Shown piece by piece: positions 1 through 28,679 of a stretch of 64,000 nt of DNA; the stretch's first letter is position 1; each line of letters begins with the position of its first letter. Both the position numbers and the translations under genes were made by a program. Source of the DNA: Scylla paramamosain (Eukaryota > Arthropoda > Malacostraca > Decapoda > Portunidae); assembly GCF_035594125.1 (NCBI RefSeq), contig NC_087173.1:10662486-10726485 (forward strand). The letters are read 5' to 3'. The notes under the pieces are model-generated. The model saw nothing but the letters and a program-made list of their open reading frames with translations. It did no database searches and had not been told where the DNA came from.

Positions 1-3000
1 TGACATTGTAAATCCCTGACCAGTTTGCTATCATAAGGACATCTAGATGCACTACAAAGGAAACTTACTAAGAACCTGCCTGGGTGCCTGAGGCTGTTCA
101 GACATGCATCACACTGACCATTGTGTGCCACTGCACTGTAAGCACATGAGCCATTTCAAATACCATACACATAAAAATCAAATGTTTGCTTAAAGTTTAT
201 TTAATGTAGACTTCCATCTAGAAAATAAAAAACAATAAATAGATACAACCCAATATATAAACACGTGTGAATATAATACAGACATAATCAGCCCTCATTG
301 AACACAAATTTGGTGAGCAAGATACCTGTGATTACAAGAATGGGTAAATCATCCAATATTTGACACATATCCATTTTGCACTAACTCACATTGCCAAAAC
401 ACCACTGCACACAACCCTCCATGCCACTGCCAGCTGGCAACTGCACAAATAGTAATGTATGAGGGACTGAGGTGGCTCCAGAGTTTACCAACCAGCTACT
501 GTACTCTCAACTCTAATGGCTGCTGTTACTGACAAGTCAGAACTCATTAAGCCTGCAGTTTCAGTGCTTGTAGCCAACAGCCAATGGGAAAGCCACCGAA
601 TGCTTAGGCACATGGTAAAACCACATTTTTTCATCAACACTGCCAGCATTAACTGTTGTCCATTGGAGGTGTCCTGAGGTGGCAAATGACAAAACTATAG
701 TGCACCACATAAAAATCATCATCCTCCCACTTCTCTCAGCAAAGTGGCTGAGGTAACTTCTTTTCTGCAGAATCTTACCCATGGAATGTTAGGCTGAAGG
801 CTAAAGGAGGTGCTCTCGGATGGTGTTGTCAGCATAAATGACAACCTCGAAGAATGGTAAGGAGTGCTGTGGCTGATCACCAGTCAGTGTGGAGACAGAA
901 GGTCAGGCTGCTTTTAGGGCAGGGCTGACTAATCCAGTTGTGAAGATGGTATGGGAGAACCTAACCTTATTTACCCAAATGAAACTTAATCACTGAGCAA
1001 GAAATTTGCCATGCACAACAGATCCAAGAACCCAACTGTTATGATGGGCGAAGATTGACTATAATCTATGTTTCAAATGATGCTAACAGTATATGAACTA
1101 AGCAAAATGTTCCTTATGCAGCAAATGATAAAAAAAATGGTGAGTTGCTTAGCCCCAACCACCACAACAACAGCTTGTGAGGGAGTGAGTAATGAGATGG
1201 CAAGGAGAGGTGGGGCACAGCGTGGCTCTCAAAAAGCTTGAGGGGTTCTTTGCCTGGAGTGAGACAAAACATAAGCCTACAGACTCAAGTGACAGATGTG
1301 ATTGCTTGTGGCATAACAAAGAAACAATTAGCAAAACACGTCCCACTCTTGGGGTTTGCAAAACATATTACATTCATACAAAAAGCACTTGCAGTTGTAC
1401 TATAATATGCATGTCTATGGAACAAGTGGTCTATGTGTAAAGTGGTGTACTTTGTAGCAGCTCAGTAATATTATATGCTAAGTGGAAGAAAACTGGATGG
1501 CCTGGTACAAAACCAACACGAATGGCTGGCTCACTTAAACTAGGGAATGTTTCAGTACTAACCATGCTAGAGGCTGCATTACTGTGTAGTACTTGCCCAT
1601 CACTAGTATATACAAATAGATACGTACAAATGGCATCAGCCCTCTAACACTTCCTACAAAACTATACCCATTACCTTGCAGATTGTTATGTATGAAACAC
1701 TGAAGTATGTGGATGCATCAAACCCTCAGGGAGCAAAGGGTGTGGTATTCCTTGTAAGACAATACAAAACACTGCCCAAGTCCTGCAGAAGTTACAGTCA
1801 TGCAAAACATTTGTACAAACATGGATGATATTTACAGAGAACGCATCATTCCTGCCATTGTAAAAATACTATCATTGACCTTACACTGCTAATAGCTATG
1901 AAAGAATCACATGACGATGAACCATCGACTCCTTCTGTGGCTGCTTGTTACTGAGAGACATATGGAGATTAATTGATAGATGAAATTCTGACACAAACAC
2001 AGCTGCCCTACCACCTAAGGAGTGAACAAGACACGATGATCACTAAATGCCATACAAGATGGTAGTAGGTATTTACACCTCGACTCGTAGCACCAAGAGG
2101 ATGAGTTACAAAGAGAAATTAGTTCACTAGTGTAAGGCAGTCAAGTACCCTATGTGTTAGCTACATCGAAAGGAGGCTACACACTACCACTAAACGTCCT
2201 CTCAGCACACCACTACTCCTGCTGCATCCTTTGCTTTGGCTGAGTTCTTGCATGGCTCCATCCTGTTGGGGATGAGGGAACATTATCTAATCACTGATGT
2301 CTGCACTCAAAGGATTTGCTTTATCTAGACATGATGTGACACTGATGTGTAAGGAACATAAGAGGATTTTATTCATGCACTGCTACACCCTGTTGCTCCT
2401 TCATATTTAGGTAATATTTATGCTTTTCATGCCTTAATGCTAAGCTTAACATCAAATAAATAAATTTATGAAATAAATCTTATATAAATATGTACTGACA
2501 GTGATCAAGAGTAATAATGGATGTGATAAACAGGGAGCCTCTTTCATTAATACTAGTATCTTGTGTATGTACTAGCACACTCATGCTCATAAGTAACAAT
2601 GCACACAATATATCACCTTCTCTCTCTTACATACTCTAAAGTTGGGACACTTTCAGGAGAGAACCTCTCTACAGGTCACCTATGCTCTTCATTAAGTGTG
2701 CACTGCATAAGTGTGTACTACTTCACTCATTCTTCACATGATTGAAAACATTGGTTGCTTATCTTTAAGTAGTTCAAATTCTCCAAATATGAAGTAATAT
2801 CCAGAAAGAGGCATAAACAAAATAAAGAGAGGAAACAAACAAACAATAAAAAGTAATAAAAATTTGCCATTCTAAAATGAAAACAAATATTCCATGAATT
2901 AGGTGCAGCCTAAGGCAGAGCTGGCCACTTTTGCAAACTGCAGATTTTTTTTTGTTTGCAACAAATTTCACATAAATTCATGATTTTGCACTTTCAGAAG

Positions 3001-3370
3001 TATCATGGTTAGTGTGACAAGACCTGCACTTGATAACTTCATCTACCAACTCTTCCTCAAGCCAAGCACAATATTTGTGATGAAAAATAAAAACACCCAA
3101 AGAAAGAAAAAAGCCCATTTACCAAATAAGAGGATCACTCAAACAAAATAATACTAGGTAATCTTGTAATTACAAAACCCAAATTATAATTTATTCTTGC
3201 ATACAATTATTCACCGACAAAAGCTGAGAATATGGCAGTCCCTAAAGTGTTAGCCTCAAAACTACTTACAAAAACAAACATATCACATGCTGCAAGAACC
3301 CTGTTGTACTGGAACGCTACCATAAACTAAATGCTTTGATGACAAGACAATAACATAAAGGATAACCATG
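1..3370. other. AT-rich non-coding stretch, no gene recognised
   Basis: I see no reading frame with protein-like composition, no good exon with matched splice sites, and no transposon ends here. Short open frames on both strands are AT-driven and look random. It is probably intergenic or intronic sequence of a eukaryotic genome. Confidence 0.5.
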
Positions 3371-3375
3371 TGGAA

Positions 3376-3716
3376 TGTGATGGGTTGGTGACAAGCAGTA
3401 AGGAATGTTTGCTGGGGTGTGACAGGTTGACATGAATAGTAAGGCATGGCTGGTGGGATGTTAAAGCTTGATGTGAGGTGTGAAGTGTGAGGAATGTTTG
3501 CTAGGGTATGAGGGCTAGGTGTGAGGTGTGAGGCATGCCTGGTGGATGTTAAGGCTTGATGTGAGGTGTGAGGAATGCTTGCTGGGATGTGAGGGCTTGA
3601 TGTGAGATATGAGGCATGGCTGGTGGGATGTTAAGGGTTGGTATATGGTGTGAGGCATGCTTGCTGTGGTGTGAGGGCTTGGTGTGAGGTGTGAGGCATG
3701 CCTGTGAGAGGTTTAT
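3376..3716. repeat. Degenerate minisatellite, units about 45 bp
   Basis: About seven imperfect copies of a GT-rich unit built around GTGTGAGGCATGC-TTGCTGGG-TGTGAGGGCTTGATGTGAG. Neighbouring units differ by substitutions and small indels (for example TTAAGGCTT in place of GAGGGCTT), so the array is old. No coding frame crosses it. Confidence 0.75.
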
Positions 3717-4030
3717 GAGCAAGTACAAGGACCTGATGAATGTGTGAATGCATAGTTCACTGCTTCACTACATAAATGATAGGCACTGCTATTCCAAGTC
3801 TTTCAGTTTATACTAAACTGATATTCTCTTAGTTTTTTTCTCTATCATACCTAAAGTGATATTCTCTTAGTAATTTTTCTCTCTCTCTTATAAATTTATG
3901 CAATGATAACAAGAATCAATGCATTAAAGGAAATAAGGACTCACATAAAGCAGGAGAATGTCTGAAGTATAAAAGTCAGCTTCATGTTTCACTATAGTAT
4001 TTCATTACAACAAAGTTCAGCATGTAGCTA

Positions 4031-4033
<3 letters not shown>

Positions 4034-4122
<89 letters not shown>

Positions 4123-4138
4123 TCCACCAGCCCCCACC

Positions 4139-4214
<76 letters not shown>
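4034..4214. repeat. Compound microsatellite (CT)n-(CA)n
   Basis: An almost pure CT run of about 87 bp is separated by a 20-bp unique spacer from an almost pure CA run of about 74 bp. The long frames seen across it encode only dipeptide repeats and are artefacts. Confidence 0.95.
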
Positions 4215-4216
<2 letters not shown>

Positions 4217-4589
4217 ATAAAGAACTATTTTGTACCTGTATTTTTTTGAGCCACAAACTTCGCTACCTACCTTAGGAGTATAAGGTGTGCATTTTGTCCT
4301 AAGAGTTGCCTATCTGTTCCCTCCTGGATGTGACCTTATACCTGTTTTCTACCTCAATATCTCAAACTGATAACAGGGAAATATAAAATAACAGCAAAAG
4401 CAAATATAGGAGATGAAAAGCAATAGAAGAAGGTTATATGCATTTCCATCCACTTTCCTCTTACCTAACCATGAAAAGAACACCAAAATAAAGAATAACA
4501 GGATGTAAACAATAAAAGATGGTGGTATATGCTACAGGTGCATCTGTCCTTGGCTATTACATACCTCCTATAATAAATGTAGAAATAGA

Positions 4590-4750
4590 TCCAATACATG
4601 CACATTCTCCTTATATGAGAATTTTATTGCATGTAATCATCCCATATGATGAGATCCTAGTGTATTTACTTTCTACCAGTTATGATGATAGTTTTATTGA
4701 GTGAATGATGTGTGGTAGAAATAAATGAATAAATAAACTAGCTTGGTGAT
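4590..4750 (+). repeat. Dispersed repeat, copy 1 (partner at 20950-21117)
   Basis: About 160 bp that aligns with 20950-21117. Shared blocks include GCACATTCTCCT, ATGAGATCCT(A/G)GTGTA, AATGTGTGGT and the AT-rich end AATAAATGAATAAATAAA followed by CTAGCTTG. The tetranucleotide-like AATA tail suggests the 3' end of a retroposon. Family not recognised. Confidence 0.7.
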
Positions 4751-5518
4751 TGAGAACATGCTACTTTTGCAGTTCATTTAAGGTGTTGCCTTAGAATAAC
4801 AATATGGCTTCTCTTAACATGAATGGAATGAATTAAGTGAATAAATTATATTCTTGACAACTGAATGATGGAAGCATGCGTGTATGGAATAAAATAACCA
4901 AAACAGGTACATATGATGATGAAAGAGGGAGATGGAAGGTAGTTGACTTATGTATGATTGGTATATTGAAAGAAAGGGACAAGGTATGTATCTCATTGAT
5001 AAGGAGAACAGGATGATCTTTCATGTAAATGGATTTATGAAGTGTTTCTAGAAATGTCAAAAGGCTAAATATGACGATGAACAGAAGTTGGCAGGTGAAT
5101 TTGAGAATGGCAAGGAGATGATGAAGATAAGTATTTTAGGCATTGTGGGTATTTAGTTGTAATTAAGAATAACAAGAAGATAAAGATAAGAAATTTAGGT
5201 ATTGTGGGTTAATTAGCTGATGTATTTAAGAATGGCAAGATGATGAAGATAAGAATTTCAGATGTTAAGAGTGTCTGAAGTGTCCTTAATGTAAGTACAG
5301 GATTTCTTTGAGTATAGGTCAATCTCAAGTATAGGTCAACCCCTGATTTCTGGCCAGGAAATTAGTAATTTATGTTATAACTTGTACATATAAAGGTCAA
5401 CCACCTATATGAAGGACGGCACCCTCTAACATATACCTAATGGAAAAATCTATTATTGGAATACTTTGCTGGTAATGAAATGACAAGTTATAGTGTTAAA
5501 TCTTTTTGTAATATGAAC

Positions 5519-5867
<349 letters not shown>

Positions 5868-6375
5868 ATGTAGGGCACAAGTAGCAAGGGAGTAAGATGT
5901 GAGAAGTAAGAATGAAGGAGAAAGGATGAGAAGAGAGACAAAAGAGAGAGAGAAACAGGAACAGAGTGGGAAGTTGACATGCCTATGATGAGTAGGTAAG
6001 CCTGCTACTGAGTTAAGTGTAGGATTATCCGCGCAGTCACTTTTCTTCCCCACTTAATTTATCATATTCCTAATTGTTTTCTCAAATTGGATCCCAAGTA
6101 TTTGTTAGCTAAAGAGTTGCCCTTGATGATGGCATAATCAGTGTTCACCCATGCCCTATAGTTTTGGTCACCAGAATTTTCAGAAGAAAAGTGTTTTATT
6201 GTACTGAGTTAGCAGCCAGTGAGTGTGAGTGCCGGAGGCAGTAGGCAGCATGAGGGTGCACCCCCCCATCCCCCTCCTCCCTTTCTGCATGAGTCATACC
6301 CTCATGACCTCTGAGAGCTCAGTGTGTGGCACATTCCCATGAGTCAAGTCACAGTTGATAGCTTGGACAAGACAA

Positions 6376-6486
6376 ACGTATCTTGGTAAGCAGTGTGTTC
6401 AGAAGAGACTGGGCAGGATACAGCTATGCGCAGACGTATCTTGGTAAGCAGTGTGTTCAGAGGAGACTGGGCAGGATACAGCTATG
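6376..6486. repeat. 58-bp tandem duplication
   Basis: Two nearly identical copies start at 6376 and 6434 (ACGTATCTTGGTAAGCAGTG ... GGATACAGCTATG), differing at one base (AGAAGAGAC versus AGAGGAGAC). The second copy ends at the outer edge of the inverted repeat arm at 6482. Confidence 0.85.
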
Positions 6487-7747
6487 GTCTGACCATTATG
6501 AATTGACTGTTTAGGCGTTATCCTTTCCGAGGATTCCCTGGCTTGCGGTGCTGCCAAACCATGTAGTGGGCCAGTTCTCAGATTAGAGCCTACACGCCGC
6601 TGATAACCTCACTCCCCACATGCCACATCTCTCTCTCTCTCTCTCTCTGCATATACAATCTACAGTAAAATCCCTCTCATCCGGCAGCTTCAAGTATCCG
6701 GCACATTTTTCCCCGAGCCTTAAAATCAATAAAAAATCAATGTGTACTCATAAAATCAATTAAAATTCCAGCGCAAGGCATACTTTGTCCCCTTGCCACC
6801 AGAGCGCACTGCTTCGCGCCACCTGCAGCCCACTGCGCTGTGTTTACTCAGTGACTCAGTCCCGCGTGTGCACTGTTTATTGCTTGACGCCTTCATCAAG
6901 CCTAAAGTTGTAGAAAAGAGGAAGTGTGTTGTGCTTACACTTAAGCAGCTGATCAGATCAGCTGCTGATTAAGATCAGCTGATCTTTGTTATGGTAAGAT
7001 GCGTGAGTGTAGGGTGGTGATTGTGGATGTAATTTCATTTCTATTCAAGTATCCGGCATGTCGGCGGTCCCGTTGATGCCGGATAAGAGGGATTTTACCG
7101 TACATTTCATGCAAATTTATTTTTATCAGAGATCTATTCTTGCCTATGAATCATTAGAATTTGAGAAAAAAATTCTCTCTCTCTCATTTAATTTAAATGT
7201 GATAGGTTTCCATTTAGATATATTTCCCATAAACTATGATGTTATATTTTTATTCTTTAGTTTAGCATTGGTGGCTCTTGCTATTTGGGCAACAGCTCTT
7301 GACGGGTCAAGTAATGGCCCTCTAATGGCCTTTTCTTCCAAAAAATACTTATTTACTGAGTAAATAAGTTCTTTTTCTTGGCTATGATGAGAGTGAGCAG
7401 AAGAGGTAGCTTCCATCCTAGCTGACAGTGCGAGAGGAAGTAATCATGGATTAACATGGTCACTCTGACTGTGTGACCTCATTTGGTCACCTATGGAGAC
7501 TTGACAACACCTGGAGGAAACATTGCCAAGTATTGTGGTGTTTGCAAAAAACAATGTATCACTAAAAAAAAATAAATAAATAAATAGAGCATGACAATGT
7601 ATATATACTACAATACCATTGAATTTTGAGGTAGGAAGTACCTGACATAAGGTGTGTTTTAATATGAGTGTGGCAGTGCTACAGGCCAGGGAATCCCCGG
7701 AAAGGACAACACCTAAATGTTCAATTCAAAATGGTCAGACCATAGAC
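6482..7747. mobile_element. Long inverted repeat pair (about 80-90 bp arms), possible foldback element
   Basis: The left arm (about 6482-6572) and right arm (about 7668-7747) are inverted copies. Both contain CTATGGTCTGACCATT, TTTAGG(C/T)GTT(A/G)TCC and GATTCCCTGGC, in mirrored order, and both continue inward to CTGCCA. The arms are 1.1 kb apart and enclose the pogo-type MITE. The two arms may be ends of one element or two opposed copies of one repeat. Confidence 0.6.
6663..7100. mobile_element. Pogo/Tigger-type MITE, 438 bp
   Basis: The terminal inverted repeats match over about 24 bp: the left end is CAGTAAAATCCCTCTCATCC and the right end reads CGGTAAAATCCCTCTTATCC on the other strand, each continuing into GGCA. 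TA dinucleotides flank both ends (6661-6662 and 7101-7102), as expected for Tc1/mariner/pogo target sites. There is no transposase frame, so the copy is non-autonomous. Confidence 0.8.
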
Positions 7748-7909
7748 AGGCCAATTACTTTAAGGTGTATTTGAGTAAATTACTACAGTACACCCCTGCT
7801 TATATGTGTAATGCTTAGGTGATGATGTGCTATATGTGTATGATGACCAAGCCTGTGCTCAGCATTTCAACAAGGACCGCTGGAACCACAATATAAGTCA
7901 AATCAAGTG

Positions 7910-8657
7910 CAGTGGAACCTCAGTTACCGAATCCCTTCCTTTTCAAACAAAATTTTGAACTCATAATTATTTCAGTTGCCATGCTTTAATTTTGTTCTCA
8001 AACAAAATTACTTGATTTCAAATATTAAAAGGCAAATTTCTATAAATATTTTCTACATTTTTGTATATTTGGAGGAGACACAGTGATTAAGACAAAAATT
8101 CAATAATTGAAATATGGTAAATGTGATCCCAATGAAGAGCCTCAATGTAAACAGTTTTTTGACTAGCTCAGGGAGTAATCCCATCAATTGAGCCACCTGT
8201 GGCTCTCTTGATGACCTCACAATGCCATCACTACTGCACAACTGCATTTTTCCTGTAGCTTTTCCCAGCAGCAAGATGTCTAAGTGTTATGATCACCTTC
8301 CTTTTGATGGTAAGTGGGTTCCTCTTCTCTGTGTCACTCTGTAAGGCTTCTCTTACTAGATCGATGACAAAGAGAACACCTGCACAGTCTAAACAATATC
8401 TTCTAAAAAGTTTTGTGTCACTAAGTTCATTCAATACATCCTTTTTGGATAAATAATTTCTGAGCTGATGTTGTGGAGTGGCCATCATGGCAGTGGGAGT
8501 GTCTGTCATAAGCTGCTAAAACAGGATGGAAAGATGTCCGGCAATGGATTGATCACTCTACATTGATTCCTATAGGAAGAATAGTTTAGGTTTTCGAACA
8601 TTTCAGATTTCGAACAGCATTCAGGAATGAACAAGTTTCAGAACCAAGGTTCCACAG
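7910..8657 (-). pseudogene. Broken PIF/Harbinger transposase fragment with terminal repeats
   Basis: The ends at 7910 (CAGTGGAACCTCAGTT) and 8657 (CTGTGGAACCTTGGTT on the minus strand) form a short inverted repeat. Inside, the minus strand encodes a Harbinger-like N-terminal region around 8509-8270: LFRRYCLDCAGVLFVIDLVR followed by a run ending LRHLAAGK. It then shifts frame near 8270 into ATGKMQLCSSDGIVRSS. The catalytic nuclease domain is absent. The resemblance to HARBI1-type proteins is from memory of the family. I could not identify a target duplication, so the element limits are less sure than the protein match. Confidence 0.6.
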
Positions 8658-8975
8658 TAGTCTATTATATATTTGTGATCTTTATCTGTTTGAGGCAAAA
8701 CACATCTCTTCATCATTAAGTAACTGGTAAAGATTTGTCTTGTTTACCAGTTATAGTAAGTAAATGTTTAATTTCTAAAGCCAAGAGTTGCTGGTGCCAC
8801 TTCCTATCATGTTTCAATTCCTTAATTTTTGACATAAGAAATCTGATCCCTGTGTTTAGGTCAATCCCCAATCTTTTGTCTAAGTATCTGGCCTTCAGAA
8901 GTCAACCTATACTCAAGGAAATATGAGGCAGTGCTGAATGTAAGGGACAGGCACAATGTAGCGTGTATAAGGAAA

Positions 8976-9085
8976 TTACACATAGACAGAGCACCCTGGA
9001 GGCTTCTCTATCACGGTCATTTCTTCTTGCTCCTCAAAGATGTAAGTGTCAGTGTTCACAGTGATGCTGAACAAACATATGGCTT
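8976..9085 (-). CDS. Candidate 3'-terminal coding exon of an unidentified gene
   Basis: On the minus strand an excellent 3' splice site (branch-like CTAAC, then a T-rich tract ending TTCTCTTAG) precedes an open stretch of 36 codons ending at TAA (8976-8978). The peptide includes AICLFSITVNTDTYIFEEQ and ends EKPPGCSVYV. Two bases precede the first full codon, so the upstream exon would have to end in phase 1; I found no partner exon. A stretch this long without a stop could be chance. Confidence 0.3.
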
Positions 9086-9869
9086 CTAAGAGAACAGAAA
9101 CAAAAATTAGTTAGAAACAATAAAAACAGCATAATACAATCCTATCACAATAAAGCTGCGCAAATTAAATACAGTAAATATAAGTAAGAAATATGTAACA
9201 GCTGTGAGTGTGACACACTGTGCACTGTTAAGTCACTACACTATCACGCTGAGAAGGGATACATTTCCTCACATTTGTTCCTAGTGTTAATATCATGAGG
9301 CCTTAACACTACGATTCTCCACACTAAAGATACAACATAACCTAACTTGCACACTCATTCTGCTCAGACAAAAGTAACATTGTGGCAGGGATTGCAATTG
9401 AACAACAAAATCAACACACTGTTATAAAAGACATCTGAATTCAAGAAGCAGAGACACTCACATAGTAAAATAAACACAAAACGTTTGATATCAAAATAAA
9501 AAAAAAATAAAAAATTGCCAGGGTTTTAAAACATGTCTTAAAATATCATAATAAAATATGTGATGCTCACATGAAAGAGATAAGACATGGAAACTAAATA
9601 ATGAAGCAGAGGAAACATGCTTCTTCCTCCTGTAGTCACAGCACTAACCAGGCAGGAACTAAAGGGGATTCAGTGAGGGGTGCCAGAGCCTCCACACTGC
9701 TGTAGGGTGAAGGGTCTGGCATTATGTTAAAAGAATTAGGTTTCTGACCAGTGGCGGCTCGTGGCTTAATTTACCTGCAGTGCTCCTTCTAAAAATTTTT
9801 TTAGGCATTGTTTATTGTTTTACTATTGTGTTAAATGAAACATAGACAATACAGAAAAAATGATGTATA

Positions 9870-9969
<100 letters not shown>

Positions 9970-10234
9970 CCAGCCAACCTTTCTATCTTGACCTTGTGTA
10001 AATGCTACATCCCACACGGACAAGATTGGAACTGCACGAGTGACAGCAATCTCTCTCTCCCCTGTCCTGCTTCTTTCCTCATACAAGTGTGCCTGTGTGC
10101 AGGAGCCAAACACTGTATCATTGGAACCATGGCATACACAGTTCCATGCAAGGATTTAAAAAAATTCTTTCATGAATGAGAAGATAGCTACTGATATTAA
10201 GCATTTGGATTATTGACAATATAATGTAAAAGTA

Positions 10235-11384
<1,150 letters not shown>

Positions 11385-11615
11385 TACAAAGATTTAAAGA
11401 AAAAATGAAAGGCAAAAAGAATCATTACATTTTATGTTATGGAGTGCTGCAGTTCCGCAGTGCCTGTACACGAGCCGCCACTGACACAAATATTAATGAG
11501 AGATCTGTATATTTCCTCAGACAAGTTTAGTCCTATTAAGGCACTTGGTGGAGAGAACACAGGCTACGTGACATTGATACACATGACACACATATAAGTT
11601 ACTATTGCTTGGAAC

Positions 11616-13395
<1,780 letters not shown>

Positions 13396-13402
13396 ATCTG
13401 GT

Positions 13403-13737
<335 letters not shown>

Positions 13738-13847
13738 TTCTTGGTAGTAAGTATGCAGTGAGTTAAGTAGCCAAGTGTTCATGTGGTAACTGACTTATCA
13801 CCTACAATAGCACCATTTATGCTCTCTGGACACCTCCCAAACACTAC

Positions 13848-26110
<12,263 letters not shown>

Positions 26111-26139
26111 CCTGCTGGCAAGGAACACAAACCTGGCTA

Positions 26140-26495
26140 ATAACAATATAAGGACTTAAGAAAATAAGGGAAGCTGCAAGAAGCCATCAGACCTACACAC
26201 AGCAGTCTCTGTATGAAACATGTCAACTTATTTCCACTTATCATCCTTATTTATAAATCTGTCTTATCTTCTTTCAAAGCTCCCTAATGACTCAGCACTA
26301 ACAACCTGATTGCTGAGTCCATACCATTCATCAACTACTCTATTTGAGGACCAATTCCTTCCCATCTCTTATTTAAATATAACTTTTTTCAAGCTTAAAC
26401 AATTATTTCTTGTTTTATCCTAATTACTGATCCTGAGAATTCTGATTATGTCATCCTTGTTATATCCCCTATACCACTTAAAGACCTCTATAAGA
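26140..26495 (-). mobile_element. Old, diverged copy of the CR1/jockey-like LINE 3' end
   Basis: The plus strand reads AAATAAGGGAAGCTGCAAGA ... CAGTCTCTGTATGAAACA ... CTCTATTTGAGGACCAATTC ... TATACCACTTAAAGAC. It is collinear with 11750-12085 of the intact LINE (AAATAAGGGAAGCTGCAAGA ... CAGTCCCTGTATGAAACA ... CTCTATTTGAGAACCAATTT ... TATACCACTTAAAGAC) but with many substitutions. It lies upstream of Hs2st coding exon 1. Confidence 0.88.
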
Positions 26496-26889
26496 TTAGT
26501 ACTGTTACCCTTGCCAAGTTACCATGGTCCCACTAAGGGCATGGAGAGACAGCTGTGGGTGAAAAGTGGACAGGAAAGTGATGGAAGTGACCTTACTTTA
26601 AATAGAATGACAGCAACTGGGAAGAGGAAAAAATTAACAAGTTTGAGTGAAATACAGCACATCCTTGATCAATCACCCCTCTCGTTATCTTTTAGTCTTT
26701 CAAACTCATTTTCTAAATCTGCTAGACTAAGCTAGTCATGTGGTTAAATCTATATCTATCTATCTATAAAGCCAACAATCCCACATAAGGGTGTCCCAGA
26801 CAAAGAACCACACACTAATACACTTACCATTCACTCTTATCACCATCAGCCAAAGCAAATCTATACTAGTTGTCACAAATTTTTTATCA

Positions 26890-27310
26890 TTTACTCATCC
26901 TTTACACAGATAAGTTTTCAAACTTACACATACTTTCTCTGTTAGTCTTTTTAAAATCATACTCTAAACTTGCCATTTCATGCAATACATGGTATAGTAG
27001 TCATTTGGTTAAACTTATACAAGATGTCACAAATTTCTTATTATTTACTCAGGCTTTACACAGATCAGACTCCAAACTCACACAAACTTTTCCTGTTAGT
27101 TAGTCTTTTGGCTTTACACAGATCATATTTCAAATTCACACATACTTTTCCTGTTAGTTAGTCTTTTGGCTTTACACAGATCATATTTCAAACTCACACA
27201 TACTTTTCCTGTTAGTTAATCTTTTAAAATCATACTCTAAACCTGCCATTTTACTGAGCATTGTAAGGTATAATAGTGACTTGATTATATCTATACATAA
27301 ATTTCTTACC
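26890..27310. repeat. Nested tandem repeats (59 bp, within a larger duplication)
   Basis: A 59-bp unit (TTTTCCTGTTAGTTAGTC ... TTTACACAGATCATATTTCA) is repeated from about 27088 to 27240. The wider segment with TTTTAAAATCATACTCTAAA and CTTGCCATTT at about 26950-26990 recurs at about 27223-27255, giving a second-order duplication of roughly 275 bp. Confidence 0.75.
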
Positions 27311-27845
27311 ATTTACTCATGTTTTTAAACTGATCAGACTTCTGAATTCACACATATCAAGAGAAACAATCCTTCAGGGCTGACAGGGCTAAGAGTGTGT
27401 GATATATGTGTGAATGAGTGGTGCTTTGTCTGGGCTACCCTGTGTGGGCCTACTGGCCTGATGTATAGACAGAAGAGAGTAAAAATGAATAAAATGTTCA
27501 CAAGCACAGCATCAGTAGCACTTGAGATGGTTCACAAACAGAAGGCTGATGGCATAGGGTTCACAGAACTCAAACACAAAGGTGATGATGCTAAAACACT
27601 GATGTGCTTTAGTTGACAAGCCTGATAGCATTACGCAGGATGTGGAGCAAGAGAGATTTTCTTATCTAAGGACATAAAATCCTATTTACAACATTCACTC
27701 AGACAGCTACCATTGTTCTCTCTTTTACTTCATCTATTGTTTTTTTCTTTAGGGGTCATATCAAGATAAACCATCACAGCTATGATTATTGTGAGTAATC
27801 TTATGTTATTGTACCTCTGAATTATAAAAACCGCAATACATTATT

Positions 27846-27930
27846 TAGGTTAAGGTAGGAATAATTCTAGTTAGGGTACGTTACTTTAGATAACTCAACT
27901 CAACCTAATCCAACCCAATAATAGTGCTCT
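27846..27930. repeat. TTAGG-like hairpin unit
   Basis: GTTAAGGTAGGAA ... GTTAGGGTACGTTA followed by TCAACCTAATCCAACCCAAT can fold on itself. It resembles the larger blocks at 34010, 35690 and 49795. Confidence 0.5.
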
Positions 27931-28679
27931 TTTTTTTTCAAGAAACACTATATTATTCACTGTTATACACAGCATTACATTTGCTATTAAAGTTTTTCTT
28001 GGAGTGAGGTAAGAAGCTACATGTGGCAGTTAGATTAACTTAGGTAAAAAGGAACAGTTTGTAGCAATCAATGATAAAAGACCCAATACATGATTTCTGA
28101 ACCTGTTAATTATTACAGTCCCAACAACTAAGGTGCTTATATTTGCTTTGCCTGTTTGATCCCCAGTGACAATTAAGGACGCGATTCTACTAACTTGGAA
28201 ATGAAATAACGGTTGTGTTTGGTGTAGTGAAATACACAGTGGACAAGATCAAGTAAGAAAGAACTGTACAAGGCACCAACTCTCAACACTTGGGAAATGA
28301 CAGAGGAGAAATAGCTGTCAGACACACAATGAGAGACATAAAACCTTCTGTCCTCTATAGTAATAAGTAATGTATAATGGGTAATGTACTTTCTTTGCAA
28401 CTCACCAGCATTTCATAGTGACGGCAGGCACACACACACAAACACCTCTAACTTGGAACACAACCTCTGAGGGCAACCTAACTCCATGGGTAACTTCACA
28501 ACACAAAGAAACACCAAAATATGCATGCAAAACTTGAATAAAAAGGTAGCATTTGTAAGAGGCACCACCAGATATACATAGATAAGGGTCAAGTGGGCAG
28601 TATATGTGATCTGAGTGATCTGTCTTATCAGTACCCTCCAATTAACATTTCCGGTCATAAACTGCCTTCCTTCTCACAC

